Assembly: GCF_003938655.1 (NCBI RefSeq)
Contig: NZ_RJJT01000037.1
Location: 1-42,749, forward strand
Direction of reading: 5' to 3'
Length of the DNA stretch: 42,749 bases
DNA from: Rhizobium pisi
GTDB lineage: Bacteria > Pseudomonadota > Alphaproteobacteria > Rhizobiales > Rhizobiaceae
Part shown: positions 1 to 8,419 of the stretch, piece by piece
How the letters are laid out: every line of letters begins with the position of its first letter
How positions within the stretch are numbered: the stretch's first letter is position 1
Program-made: the position numbers and the translations under genes
The notes under the pieces: model-generated
Seen by the model: only the letters and a program-made list of their open reading frames with translations
What the model was told of the DNA's origin: nothing
Databases searched by the model: none

Positions 1-108
1 CCGCTCCAAACTCGCGTCCAGAACACAAACCAGCATCAGCCAATCCGCTTGAGTTTCTTTAGAACGAAAGACTTCGTCGCCAGCAGCGCCGCCGCCCTCG
101 TTCAGTGA
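1..108 (-). other. Probable 5' leader of an rRNA operon leaving the window
   Basis: Read on the minus strand this is the first ~108 nt downstream of the strong promoter at 115-143. It is GC-rich with a GGCGGCGGCG tract and has no credible reading frame. From memory it resembles the leader before 16S rRNA in Rhizobium genomes. The rRNA itself lies outside the window, so this is an inference from the promoter and leader only. Confidence 0.55.
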
Positions 109-114
109 GTGGGC

Positions 115-143
115 TTATAGAACTAACACCCGGAAACAGTCAA
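115..143 (-). promoter_or_regulatory. Strong sigma70 promoter of rRNA (rrn) type
   Basis: On the minus strand there is TTGACT (138-143), a 17-nt spacer and CTATAA (115-120), followed by a GC-rich discriminator beginning GCCCAC. The stretch just upstream of the -35 (about 147-185) is A/T-rich with runs of A and T, as in an UP element. An almost consensus core with an UP-like region and GC-rich discriminator is the usual build of stringently controlled stable-RNA promoters. It points left, away from the M23 gene. Confidence 0.72.
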
Positions 144-185
144 CAGCGCTTTTTGAAAAAAGTGATATTTCTTTCAAATCATTGT

Positions 186-498
186 TTTTACATAGAAAAT
201 TCTGGGCCGCGCCGGAACGCTGTCTTTTTCCGGATTCCGAACGGCCTGACAGGACACGAAAAGCGATCATCTCTCGGCTTTTTGTGGAAAGAGTGCTTCT
301 TTCGTCTTCCGCGCCCCGACATCATCACAATCTGCTGGTCTTAAGAGAAGCACGATTCACACAGGCAAACGCAGGCAGACTGCCTTTTCCTGAGTGATTT
401 GACTTCCATGCCCAAAATATGCACATCTTTCGCCCCAGCCAGGATGGCCAAACAATGCCTCCAGAGACGTCGAATGTAAGGACGCGGACTAGACTGCC
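186..498. other. Intergenic region upstream of the M23 peptidase gene
   Basis: About 310 bases between the rrn-type promoter and the peptidase start. I see no RNA gene, repeat or coding signal. Short open frames at 105-344 and 182-397 lack a ribosome binding site and have no protein-like composition. The promoter of the peptidase gene should be here, but I could not pick a convincing -35/-10 pair. Confidence 0.5.
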
Positions 499-2439
499 AT
501 GATGACGGAGAAAATGATGATCCGCTCGTTGGGCAACGAGCCTCCGCTTCTGGCAGACGGCAGGCGCGCACCCGACCGGCGCGAGGTTTCCCTGCGCTGG
601 CTCTCGGGCACGTTCCTCACCGGCATTACATCGTCCGTCCTGATGGGCGTCGCCCTTTTTGCCGCCCTTGACGGCCGCCAGCAGCTGGCGATCCCCGCCG
701 AAGCCTATGCAAGTGCGGCGGCCGAAGCACATGAGGATACGACGGTAGTCCGTGGCGGCCGGCTGATTGCACCCGCCATCGCCGCCAAACCTTCCGACCG
801 CGCCATCATGGAAGTTTCGACCGTCGTCCACGACGGTGAGAAGGAGGTCGTGCGCCGCCAGCCTTTCGCACATGTGAAGATGACGCTGGCCGCCAACCAT
901 GTGGCGACCGAGGATTATCCCGACTTCGATCCACTGGCGATCTTTTCCGCCGACGAGCCGCAGCCCGCGCCGCAAAGCCGCACGGGTGCGATCTATGGCT
1001 CCGACGTCGAATCCGAAGTCAGCCTGAAGACCATTCCCTTCCCAACCGGCAAGTCCACCCTGCAGATGGCGTCCGGCCTGTCGTTTGAGGAAGTCGAAGA
1101 AAACGTACGCTCCAACGGTTCTGTCCTGACCGACGGCAACACCCAGCTCGCAGCCCTTTATTACGTCGATCCGCGCCGTTTCTCCAACGAGGATGCCGAT
1201 GTCGATCTGACCGCAGGTCTCTCCGCCCGCGTGCTCGAACAGAACATGACGGTCTCCGCGCCGGAATCGATCACGCCGCAGACCGAGGAATTCGCCGACG
1301 ACATCCTGCCCGTGCGCGTGGACACGACGATCGCCAAGGCACTGACGGATTCAGGCTATCCGCAACAATATGCCGATGGCATTGCCGGCTATATCTCGCA
1401 GCAACTCGGCACGGGTGAGCTTGAGAAGGGCGACGTGCTGCGTATCGGCATTATCCAGAAGGGCGAACAGGCAAAGATCATCCGGGCCAGCGTCTACCGC
1501 GGCACGCGCCATCTCGTCACCGTGGCCGTCGACGACAAAGGCAAATACGTGCCCGGCAGTGAGCCGCCGATGCTGGACGCAATCGCCACCGCCTTCGACG
1601 ACAATTCATTCGCTCCGCCGCCAGGCCAGAACCTGCCGCGCGTCTATGACGGCATCTATCGCGCCGCTCTTTCCTACGGCATGACCAAGGATATGACGGC
1701 GCTGATCATCAAGCTGCTTGCGAGCAATGTCGATTTCCAGGCGCAGCTGCGGCCGAGCGATAGTCTCGAGGCCTTCTTCTCCGTCGCCGACAGCGCCGGC
1801 CAGGCGACCGAAGATTCCGAGCTGCTCTATGTCAACGCCCGTTTCGGCGATACACAGACGCGCTTCTACCGCTTCCAGGATCCCGAGGACGGCACGGTCG
1901 ATTATTTCGACGAAAGCGGCAAGAGCATCCGCCAGTTCCTGCTGCGCAATCCGGTTCCGAACGGCATCTTCAAATCAGGCTTCGGCATGCGCCGTCACCC
2001 GATCCTCGGCTTCGCCCGCATGCATACCGGCGTCGATTGGGCAGCACCGCGCGGCACGGCGATCATAGCCGCCGGCAACGGCACGGTGGAGAAGGCCGGC
2101 TGGGATTCCGGCGGCTATGGCAACCAGACAATCATCCGTCATGCCAACGGCTATGAATCCTCCTACAATCACCAGAGCGCCATCGCCAAGGGCGTCTTGC
2201 CCGGCGCCAAGATCCGCCAGGGCCAGGTCATCGGCTGGGTTGGCACAACGGGCGAATCCACCGGCCCGCATTTGCATTACGAACTGATCGTCAACGGCAC
2301 CAAGGTCGACCCGCTGCGCATTCGTCTGCCGGGCGGTAAGTCATTGCAGGGCGAAGCGCTGGCGAAATTCGAGGATGAGCGCAAGCGCATCGATACGCTG
2401 CTGAACAACCAGACGCCGGATCAGGTGGCGAGCAAATAA
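499..2439 (+). CDS. M23 family metallopeptidase (LytM-type cell-wall endopeptidase)
   Basis: 646-aa membrane-anchored zinc endopeptidase expected to cut peptide cross-links of peptidoglycan in the periplasm. One membrane segment lies at about residues 36-57, followed by a long, low-complexity linker. The region around residues 275-360 looks like the LysM/OapA-like domain found before M23 domains in Csd3/MepM-type enzymes. The C-terminal M23 domain has the expected zinc ligands: H509 and D513 in HTGVD, and H591/H593 in HLHYE, so it looks active. Start choice is uncertain: ATG at 499 has a weak upstream site, while ATG at 517 has GGAG 6 nt before it. It stands alone, divergent from the rRNA-type promoter and convergent with clpB. 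The exact physiological role cannot be read from the sequence. Confidence 0.9.
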   Translation: MMTEKMMIRSLGNEPPLLADGRRAPDRREVSLRWLSGTFLTGITSSVLMGVALFAALDGRQQLAIPAEAYASAAAEAHEDTTVVRGGRLIAPAIAAKPSDRAIMEVSTVVHDGEKEVVRRQPFAHVKMTLAANHVATEDYPDFDPLAIFSADEPQPAPQSRTGAIYGSDVESEVSLKTIPFPTGKSTLQMASGLSFEEVEENVRSNGSVLTDGNTQLAALYYVDPRRFSNEDADVDLTAGLSARVLEQNMTVSAPESITPQTEEFADDILPVRVDTTIAKALTDSGYPQQYADGIAGYISQQLGTGELEKGDVLRIGIIQKGEQAKIIRASVYRGTRHLVTVAVDDKGKYVPGSEPPMLDAIATAFDDNSFAPPPGQNLPRVYDGIYRAALSYGMTKDMTALIIKLLASNVDFQAQLRPSDSLEAFFSVADSAGQATEDSELLYVNARFGDTQTRFYRFQDPEDGTVDYFDESGKSIRQFLLRNPVPNGIFKSGFGMRRHPILGFARMHTGVDWAAPRGTAIIAAGNGTVEKAGWDSGGYGNQTIIRHANGYESSYNHQSAIAKGVLPGAKIRQGQVIGWVGTTGESTGPHLHYELIVNGTKVDPLRIRLPGGKSLQGEALAKFEDERKRIDTLLNNQTPDQVASK

Positions 2440-2488
2440 TCTTCCGTAGCTGACAAGCGCCGCAGGCGTTCTTCAGCCATCGAACGAA

Positions 2489-2510
2489 AATGGCGGCCGA
2501 AGCCGCCATT
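2489..2510 (-). terminator. Rho-independent terminator of clpB (possibly bidirectional)
   Basis: Perfect 9-bp stem AATGGCGGC/GCCGCCATT with a 4-nt loop, 23 bases past the clpB stop. In the clpB direction the stem runs into TTTTCG. The convergent M23 gene could use it too. Confidence 0.8.
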
Positions 2511-2532
2511 CGCAATTCTTTGACAAAGCGGT

Positions 2533-5133
2533 TTATGCCGCTTCGCTTACCGTCTGCCGTGTCTTGAACTGCAGCCGGTCCGAACCGCTGGTCACCTTCA
2601 CCGTCGATCCATCCGGCACCTGGCCGGACAGCATCTGCTCGGCCAACGGATCCTGCACGAACTTCTGGATCACCCGCTTCAACGGCCTTGCGCCGTAGAT
2701 CGGATCGTAACCCTTGTTCGCCAGCCAATGGCGGGCTTCCTCGTCGAGATCGATGACAATCTTGCGCTCGGACAAGAGAGCCACAAGCCGTTTCAGCTGG
2801 ATATCGACGATCGCGCCCATCTCCTCGCGCTTCAGGCGATGGAAGAGGATGATCTCGTCGATGCGGTTCAGGAATTCCGGCCGGAAATGCCCGCGCACGA
2901 CATCCATCACCTGCTCGCGAACCGTATCGCTGTCGTCGCCGTCCCTGAGCTGCGTCAGATATTCGGCGCCGAGGTTCGAGGTCATGATGATCATCGTGTT
3001 GCGAAAATCGACCGTCCGGCCTTGGCCGTCCGTCAGGCGTCCGTCGTCCAGCACCTGCAGCAGGATGTTGAAGACGTCGGGATGGGCTTTTTCGATCTCG
3101 TCGAACAGCACGACCTGATAGGGTCTGCGGCGCACGGCCTCCGTCAGCGCCCCGCCTTCGTCATAGCCGACATAGCCGGGAGGCGCACCGATCAGCCGGG
3201 CAACGGAGTGTTTCTCCATGTACTCGGACATGTCCATGCGCACCATCGCCGTCTCGTCGTCGAAGAGGAAACGGGCAAGCGCCTTGGTGAGCTCCGTCTT
3301 GCCGACGCCGGTGGGACCCAAGAAGATGAACGAGCCGATCGGCCGGTTCGGATCCTGCAGCCCGGCACGCGCGCGGCGGACGGCGCGCGACACGGCCTGA
3401 ACCGCATCGCCCTGGCCGATCACCGATTTCGCCAGCTCGTCTTCCATCCGCAGCAGCTTGTCGCGTTCGCCCTCCAGCATCCTGTCGACGGGAATGCCAG
3501 TCCAACGGGAAACGACATGGGCGATATTGTCGGGGGTGACCACCTCCTGCACCATCGCGCCACGTTCGCCGTCCTGCTTTTCAGCATCGACGAGCTGCTT
3601 TTCGAGATCGGGAATGACGCCGTAGGTCAGTTCGCCGGCGCGCTGGAATTCACCCTTGCGCTGGGCGATCGCCAGTTCGTTGCGGGCATCGTCGAGCTGC
3701 TTCTTGAGATCGGCTGCAAGGCCGAGCTTCTGCTTTTCCGCCTGCCAGCGGGCCGTCAGCGCATCAGCTTCTTCCTCGAGGCCGGTGAGTTCGGTCTCTA
3801 GCCGCTTCAGCCTGTCGGCAGAGGCGACGTCGGTTTCCTTTTTCAGCGCCTCACGCTCGATCTTCAGCTGGATGATGCGGCGGTCGAGTTCGTCGAGTTC
3901 CTCGGGCTTGGAGTCCACCTGCATGCGCAGGCGTGCAGCCGCCTCGTCCATCAGATCGATCGCCTTATCAGGCAGGAAGCGGTCGGTGATGTAACGGTTG
4001 GAAAGCGTCGCCGCTGCCACCAGTGCGGCATCGGCGATGCGCACCTTGTGATGCTGCTCGTATTTTTCCTTCAGGCCGCGCAGGATCGAGATCGTGTCCT
4101 CGACCGTCGGCTCATCGACGACGACCGGCTGGAAACGGCGGGCAAGCGCCGGATCCTTCTCGACATGTTTGCGATATTCGTCGAGCGTGGTCGCGCCGAC
4201 GCAATGCAACTCACCGCGGGCAAGGGCAGGCTTCAGGAGGTTGGAGGCATCCATTGCCCCGTCCGCCTTGCCGGCGCCGACCAGCGTATGCATCTCGTCG
4301 ATGAACAGGATGATCTCGCCGTTCTCGGCCTGCACCTCGTTGAGCACCGCCTTCAGCCGCTCCTCGAACTCGCCGCGGTATTTCGCACCAGCGATCAGCG
4401 CGCCCATGTCGAGCGCCATCAGCCTCTTATCCTTGAGCGATTCCGGCACGTCGCCATTGACGATGCGTAGCGCCAGACCTTCGACGATCGCCGTCTTGCC
4501 GACGCCGGGTTCGCCGATCAGGACAGGATTGTTCTTGGTGCGGCGGGAGAGAACCTGGATGGTGCGACGGATTTCGTCATCGCGGCCGATCACGGGGTCG
4601 AGTTTGCCCTCGCGGGCCTCGGCGGTGAGATCGCGGGCGAACTTCTTCAGCGAATCGAACCCCTGCTCGGCATTGGAGGAATCCGCCGTCCGCCCCTTGC
4701 GAATGTCGTTGATGACCTGGTTCAGGCCCTGAGCCGTCACGCCGGCATTCTTCAGCGTCGAAAAGGTGGAGGCGGAGGATTCGATCGCCAGCGCCTGCAA
4801 CAGCCGCTCGACGGTGACAAAGCTGTCGCCGGCCTTCTTCGCCGCCTCTTCGGCGGTGGAAAGCACTTTGGCGAGCGGCTGCGCCAGATAAATATTGCCG
4901 TTGCCGCCTGAGATTTTAGGAAGCTTGGCAAGCGCCGCGTCATTGGCAAGACGGGCAGCCTTGGCATCGCCGCCGGCGCGTTCGATCAGTGACGCCGCCA
5001 TGCCCTGATCGTCGTCGAGCAGCACTTTCAGCACGTGCTCGGGCGTGAATTGCTGGTGACCTTGCGCCAGCGCATAGGTCTGCGCCGACTGGATGAAACC
5101 GCGCACCCGCTCGGAATATTTCTCGATATTCAT
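2533..5133 (-). CDS. clpB: ATP-dependent disaggregase ClpB
   Basis: 866-aa Hsp100 AAA+ chaperone that, with DnaK/DnaJ/GrpE, threads aggregated proteins through a hexameric ring in the cytoplasm. The N-terminal Clp-repeat domain spans about residues 1-150. The first ATPase has Walker A GEPGVGKT at 207-214, the coiled-coil M domain lies at about 410-530, and the second ATPase has Walker A GPTGVGKT at 606-613. Length and domain order are those of a complete ClpB. The ATG at 5133 follows a near-consensus GGAGGT. The upstream gap holds a heat-shock-type promoter (5254-5284), which fits the expected control. It is monocistronic, with terminators on both sides. Confidence 0.97.
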   Translation of the reverse strand: MNIEKYSERVRGFIQSAQTYALAQGHQQFTPEHVLKVLLDDDQGMAASLIERAGGDAKAARLANDAALAKLPKISGGNGNIYLAQPLAKVLSTAEEAAKKAGDSFVTVERLLQALAIESSASTFSTLKNAGVTAQGLNQVINDIRKGRTADSSNAEQGFDSLKKFARDLTAEAREGKLDPVIGRDDEIRRTIQVLSRRTKNNPVLIGEPGVGKTAIVEGLALRIVNGDVPESLKDKRLMALDMGALIAGAKYRGEFEERLKAVLNEVQAENGEIILFIDEMHTLVGAGKADGAMDASNLLKPALARGELHCVGATTLDEYRKHVEKDPALARRFQPVVVDEPTVEDTISILRGLKEKYEQHHKVRIADAALVAAATLSNRYITDRFLPDKAIDLMDEAAARLRMQVDSKPEELDELDRRIIQLKIEREALKKETDVASADRLKRLETELTGLEEEADALTARWQAEKQKLGLAADLKKQLDDARNELAIAQRKGEFQRAGELTYGVIPDLEKQLVDAEKQDGERGAMVQEVVTPDNIAHVVSRWTGIPVDRMLEGERDKLLRMEDELAKSVIGQGDAVQAVSRAVRRARAGLQDPNRPIGSFIFLGPTGVGKTELTKALARFLFDDETAMVRMDMSEYMEKHSVARLIGAPPGYVGYDEGGALTEAVRRRPYQVVLFDEIEKAHPDVFNILLQVLDDGRLTDGQGRTVDFRNTMIIMTSNLGAEYLTQLRDGDDSDTVREQVMDVVRGHFRPEFLNRIDEIILFHRLKREEMGAIVDIQLKRLVALLSERKIVIDLDEEARHWLANKGYDPIYGARPLKRVIQKFVQDPLAEQMLSGQVPDGSTVKVTSGSDRLQFKTRQTVSEAA

Positions 5134-5253
5134 ATTCTACCTCCATGGATCGCCCTGCCCTGACGAGGCGCAGACCGATGATTGAGATCGACCCCCTGAA
5201 AAGGCAGGCCGCGCTTGGCCCGTCTGGGATTTGGGCGAAGCAGTTCGAGGAGA

Positions 5254-5284
5254 ATATGGTACGCTGTTTTAAGAGTTTAAAGAG
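5254..5284 (-). promoter_or_regulatory. Putative RpoH (sigma32) heat-shock promoter of clpB
   Basis: On the minus strand: CTCTTTAA (5277-5284), a 17-nt spacer, and CCATAT (5254-5259). The alphaproteobacterial RpoH pattern as I know it is roughly CNCTTGAA-N17-CCATAT, so this has one mismatch. It sits about 120 bases before the clpB start, which gives a fairly long untranslated leader. Confidence 0.6.
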
Positions 5285-5294
5285 CCCGTAAAAT

Positions 5295-5325
5295 GAAAAT
5301 CCCCGGCACAAGGCCGGGGATTTTC
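5295..5325 (-). terminator. Terminator downstream of the DUF4167 gene
   Basis: Perfect 12-bp stem GAAAATCCCCGG/CCGGGGATTTTC with a 7-nt loop, ending in a T-rich tract on the minus strand. It lies 62 bases past the DUF4167 stop and separates that gene from the clpB promoter. Confidence 0.85.
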
Positions 5326-5387
5326 AAGGAAGTCCGAGCAGATCGAATGAGCCATCCGCGTCTGCCCGAAGGGAGACGCGAAATCTT

Positions 5388-6110
5388 TCATTCCGATGCG
5401 ACATCCGCCAGCACCGGCACCTCGGCAGAGGCGTCCTCGCCTTCCGCGGCCGCGTCACCTTCCGCGCCACGACGCGGGCGACGGGGACGGTTGCCGGCGG
5501 CGCGGCGGCGGGGCTGGCGTTCGCGCGGCTGGCCGGCGGAACCTTCCTCGTCCATGGCGACCTCGGCGGGAATGCCTTCGATCTCCGGCTGCGGGCCGGT
5601 CCCGTCGATGACTTCGGGCTGGGGCGCCGGGGCGGGCGCCGTAGCGGCTGCCGGCTTCGGCTGTGCCTGCGGCTGATGCTGCCTGTTTTGCGGCGGCTGG
5701 ACGACAACGACATCGTCGCCGTCATTGTCGTTCGCATCGATGTCGTCGCCATCGCGGTCGGAAGCTTCGCGGTCATTGTATTCGCCGCGGTCGTCGCGCT
5801 GGAAGCGTTCCTGCATCTGCGCCTGGGCGCTTGCGATGATGCGATTGTAATGCTCGGCGTGCTGAAGATAGTTCTCGGCCATCACGCGGTCGCCGGAACT
5901 CTGGGCATCACGGGCGAGCTGCGCGTATTTTTCTGCGATATGCTGCGCAGTACCGCGGATCTTCACATCGGGGCCGGAGCTGTCATAGGTCCGGGTCAGC
6001 GGGTTGCCGCCCTTGCGGTTGAAATTGTTGTTATTGTTATTTCCACCGCCGCCATTGTTATTGTTGTTACCACGCCCTCGACCGCGCTTGTTCTGCTGTC
6101 CTGGCCTCAT
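5388..6110 (-). CDS. DUF4167 domain protein with Asn/Gly-rich and acidic low-complexity regions
   Basis: 240-aa cytoplasmic protein of a family found throughout Rhizobiales; the function is not known to me. The start is the ATG at 6110 (MRPGQQNKRG), where family members begin; an in-frame ATG 54 bases upstream adds only non-conserved residues. Residues ~7-15 are Arg/Gly-rich, then come runs of Asn and Gly (about 15-30). The conserved DUF4167 core covers about residues 30-95, including an AEKYAQLARDA-type helix and a QHAEHY segment. The rest is Asp-rich, then Pro/Ala/Gln-rich, then Arg-rich (about 205-225). The basic RG-rich start and disordered tail suggest nucleic-acid binding, but that is inference. 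It follows prmC in the same direction after 344 bases and probably has its own promoter. Confidence 0.85.
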   Translation of the reverse strand: MRPGQQNKRGRGRGNNNNNGGGGNNNNNNFNRKGGNPLTRTYDSSGPDVKIRGTAQHIAEKYAQLARDAQSSGDRVMAENYLQHAEHYNRIIASAQAQMQERFQRDDRGEYNDREASDRDGDDIDANDNDGDDVVVVQPPQNRQHQPQAQPKPAAATAPAPAPQPEVIDGTGPQPEIEGIPAEVAMDEEGSAGQPRERQPRRRAAGNRPRRPRRGAEGDAAAEGEDASAEVPVLADVASE

Positions 6111-6454
6111 AGATCGTTCACCTGAATTCTCTGTTTGTGATGGATACATGGCACCAACCGCCATGACCGGAAAACCGGGTCAGGACCTTTGTGCCGCGAG
6201 CATACTGCGCCTTTGCGCCGACCTGCCGCTTGGTTCTCAAGTCAGTTTGACTGATTCACGCGTTGGGTCGTGTTCAACCGTTGAAACTCTCGTTTAAAAG
6301 AGCGGACCCCCGAGGCAAACCAAGTACCGAACGAATCTCGTTCATTCCTATCTGCCCAACACGTGACCGCAACCTATATTGCTTCCCCCGGAAATCCAAG
6401 CCTTTTCTTCGCAATAGCAATAATGTTCTGTTCGATGCCGGCAATTACCGCCCG
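6111..6454. other. Intergenic region between prmC and the DUF4167 gene
   Basis: 344 bases without a credible gene. It must hold the prmC transcript end and the promoter and leader of the DUF4167 gene, both on the minus strand. I see a small inverted repeat near 6240-6255 (CAGTCAAACTG) but no clear terminator hairpin or tRNA-like fold. The open frame at 6263-6667 on the plus strand is not protein-like and overlaps prmC. Confidence 0.45.
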
Positions 6455-7315
6455 TCACGCGAGCGCGAACACGAGCACCCTGTCGTTTTGACCATAATCT
6501 TTAACGGATTTGAGGCATCTGAAGCCTTTCGCTTCGAAGATCGCCGTCACATCATTTCGCTGATCGTAGCCGATTTCCAGTCCCACGACCCCATCGGGTC
6601 TCATGAAACTTGCCGCATCCTTGGCTATGGCCCTATAGGCGTCAAGCCCATCCGGGCCGCCATCTAGTGCTGCAACCGGATCAAATTTCGTCACTTCGGG
6701 AGCGAGATCGTGAATGACATTGGAAGCAATATAGGGCGGATTTGAGACAATCGCGTGAAACGAGCCCTGGATGTTCTCGAACCATTTCGACTCCACGGCC
6801 TGAAAGCGATCCTGCAACCCGTTTCTTTCCGCGTTTGATTTTGCCGTCCGAAGTGCATCCGACGATATGTCGCTGCCGATACCCGACGCCTCGGGACATT
6901 CGCTCAAAAGCGCAAGGCATATCGCCCCGGTCCCGGTTCCCACATCAAGGATATGGAGATGGCCCTCGGCCTTTGCAAGGTCCTTGAGATAGACAAGCAC
7001 CGTATCGACCAGGATTTCCGTATCCGGCCGCGGTTCCAGCGTTTCTGCCGAGAGCCCGAGCGGCAGGCCGTAGAATTCCCGCTCGCCGAGAATGCGGTGC
7101 ACCGGCTCATGGGCAAGCCGCCGCTCCAGCGCCTTCAAAATCTCGCCGGCCTGCTCGCGCGAAAGCTTCTCGGTCGATCGCGTCAGGAGCTCCGTCGAGG
7201 ACAGTTTCAAAAGGCCTGCGACAAGCAGCCGCGCGTCGGTTGCCGGATCGGCGATACCGCCTTCGGTGAAGCGGCGTCGCGCCTCGGCAAGCATCTCGGC
7301 GACCGTCGGGCTCAC
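6455..7315 (-). CDS. prmC: Release factor glutamine N5-methyltransferase PrmC
   Basis: 286-aa SAM-dependent methyltransferase that methylates the Gln of the GGQ motif in release factors RF1 and RF2, raising termination efficiency. The helical N-terminal release-factor-binding domain is about residues 1-90. The Rossmann methyltransferase domain has the SAM-binding DVGTGTG at 124-130 and the catalytic NPPY at 192-195. Its ATG overlaps the prfA stop by 4 bases (ATGA type), so it is probably translationally coupled to the gene of its own substrate. Length is normal and I see no defects. Confidence 0.95.
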   Translation of the reverse strand: MSPTVAEMLAEARRRFTEGGIADPATDARLLVAGLLKLSSTELLTRSTEKLSREQAGEILKALERRLAHEPVHRILGEREFYGLPLGLSAETLEPRPDTEILVDTVLVYLKDLAKAEGHLHILDVGTGTGAICLALLSECPEASGIGSDISSDALRTAKSNAERNGLQDRFQAVESKWFENIQGSFHAIVSNPPYIASNVIHDLAPEVTKFDPVAALDGGPDGLDAYRAIAKDAASFMRPDGVVGLEIGYDQRNDVTAIFEAKGFRCLKSVKDYGQNDRVLVFALA

Positions 7316-8391
7316 TGCTGTTCGCCGAGTTGCGCCAGCTGGCTTGCCTGATAGTCCGCCATCAGCGCGTCGACGACCTCCTCGATCTCGCCTTCCATCA
7401 TCCGGTCCAGCTTGTAGAGCGTCAGGTTGATGCGATGGTCCGTCACGCGCCCCTGCGGAAAATTATAGGTGCGGATACGCTCGGAGCGGTCGCCGGAGCC
7501 GACCTGGCTCTTGCGATCGGCCGAACGCTCGCTGTCAGCCCGCTGCCGCTCGGCGTCATAAAGCCTGGAGCGCAGCACCTGCATTGCCTTGGCGCGATTC
7601 TGGTGCTGCGATTTTTCCGAGCTGGTGACCACGATGCCGGTCGGCAGGTGGGTAATGCGCACTGCCGAATCCGTCGTATTGACGTGCTGGCCACCCGCGC
7701 CCGAAGATCGCATCGTGTCGATGCGGATATCTTCCTGCCGGATCTCGATGTCGATCTCCTCGGCCTCCGGCAGCACTGCCACCGTGGCAGCCGACGTGTG
7801 GATGCGCCCGCCGGCCTCCGTTTCCGGCACGCGCTGCACGCGATGCACGCCGGATTCAAATTTCAGCTTGGCGAAGACGCCCCGGCCCGTGATCGTCGCG
7901 ATAATTTCCTTGTAGCCGCCGGCTTCGCCTTCGCTTGCCGAGAGCACCTCCACCTTCCAGCCCTTTTCCGCAGCGAAACGCTCGTACATGCGAAAGAGAT
8001 CGCCGGCAAAAAGTGCTGCTTCCGAGCCGCCCGTGCCGGCGCGAATTTCCAGGATCGCGCTTTTTTCGTCCGCCGCATCCTTCGGCAGAAGCAGGATCTG
8101 CATATCCTGTTCCAGCGCCTCGATCTGCTCCTTCACCTCCGGCAGTTCGAGTTCGGCGAGATCGCGCATTTCGCGATCGACCGATTTATCCTCGAGCAGC
8201 GCATCGAGATCGGCAAGCTCGGCGACCGCTTTCTCATAGGCGCGGATCTTCGTGACGACAGGCTGCAGCTCGGAATATTCGGATGCCAGCTTCACATAGA
8301 CGTCGGCGGCTGGGCCTGCCGACATGCGCGCCTCGATCTCGCCGAAACGGCGTTCCAGCTCGCGCATTTTTTCAACGGGAAGCTTCGCCAC
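7312..8391 (-). CDS. prfA: Peptide chain release factor 1
   Basis: 359-aa RF1, which reads UAA and UAG stop codons and triggers peptide release on the ribosome. The tripeptide that reads the stop codon lies around residues 185-195, and the GGQ loop is present with the catalytic Gln at residue 235, the target of PrmC. The start is GTG at 8391, with GGAG about 7 nt before it; an in-frame ATG at 8367 would shorten the N-terminus by eight residues. It lies 28 bases downstream of ptsP and overlaps prmC by 4 bases, so ptsP-prfA-prmC look like one transcript. Confidence 0.96.
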   Translation of the reverse strand: MAKLPVEKMRELERRFGEIEARMSAGPAADVYVKLASEYSELQPVVTKIRAYEKAVAELADLDALLEDKSVDREMRDLAELELPEVKEQIEALEQDMQILLLPKDAADEKSAILEIRAGTGGSEAALFAGDLFRMYERFAAEKGWKVEVLSASEGEAGGYKEIIATITGRGVFAKLKFESGVHRVQRVPETEAGGRIHTSAATVAVLPEAEEIDIEIRQEDIRIDTMRSSGAGGQHVNTTDSAVRITHLPTGIVVTSSEKSQHQNRAKAMQVLRSRLYDAERQRADSERSADRKSQVGSGDRSERIRTYNFPQGRVTDHRINLTLYKLDRMMEGEIEEVVDALMADYQASQLAQLGEQQ

Positions 8392-8419
8392 CCTTCACTC
8401 CGATTCTTCTTGTATGTGT

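Noticed and set aside
6263..6667. 134-codon open frame upstream of DUF4167
   Set aside because: It overlaps prmC antisense, has no start signal and no conserved features.
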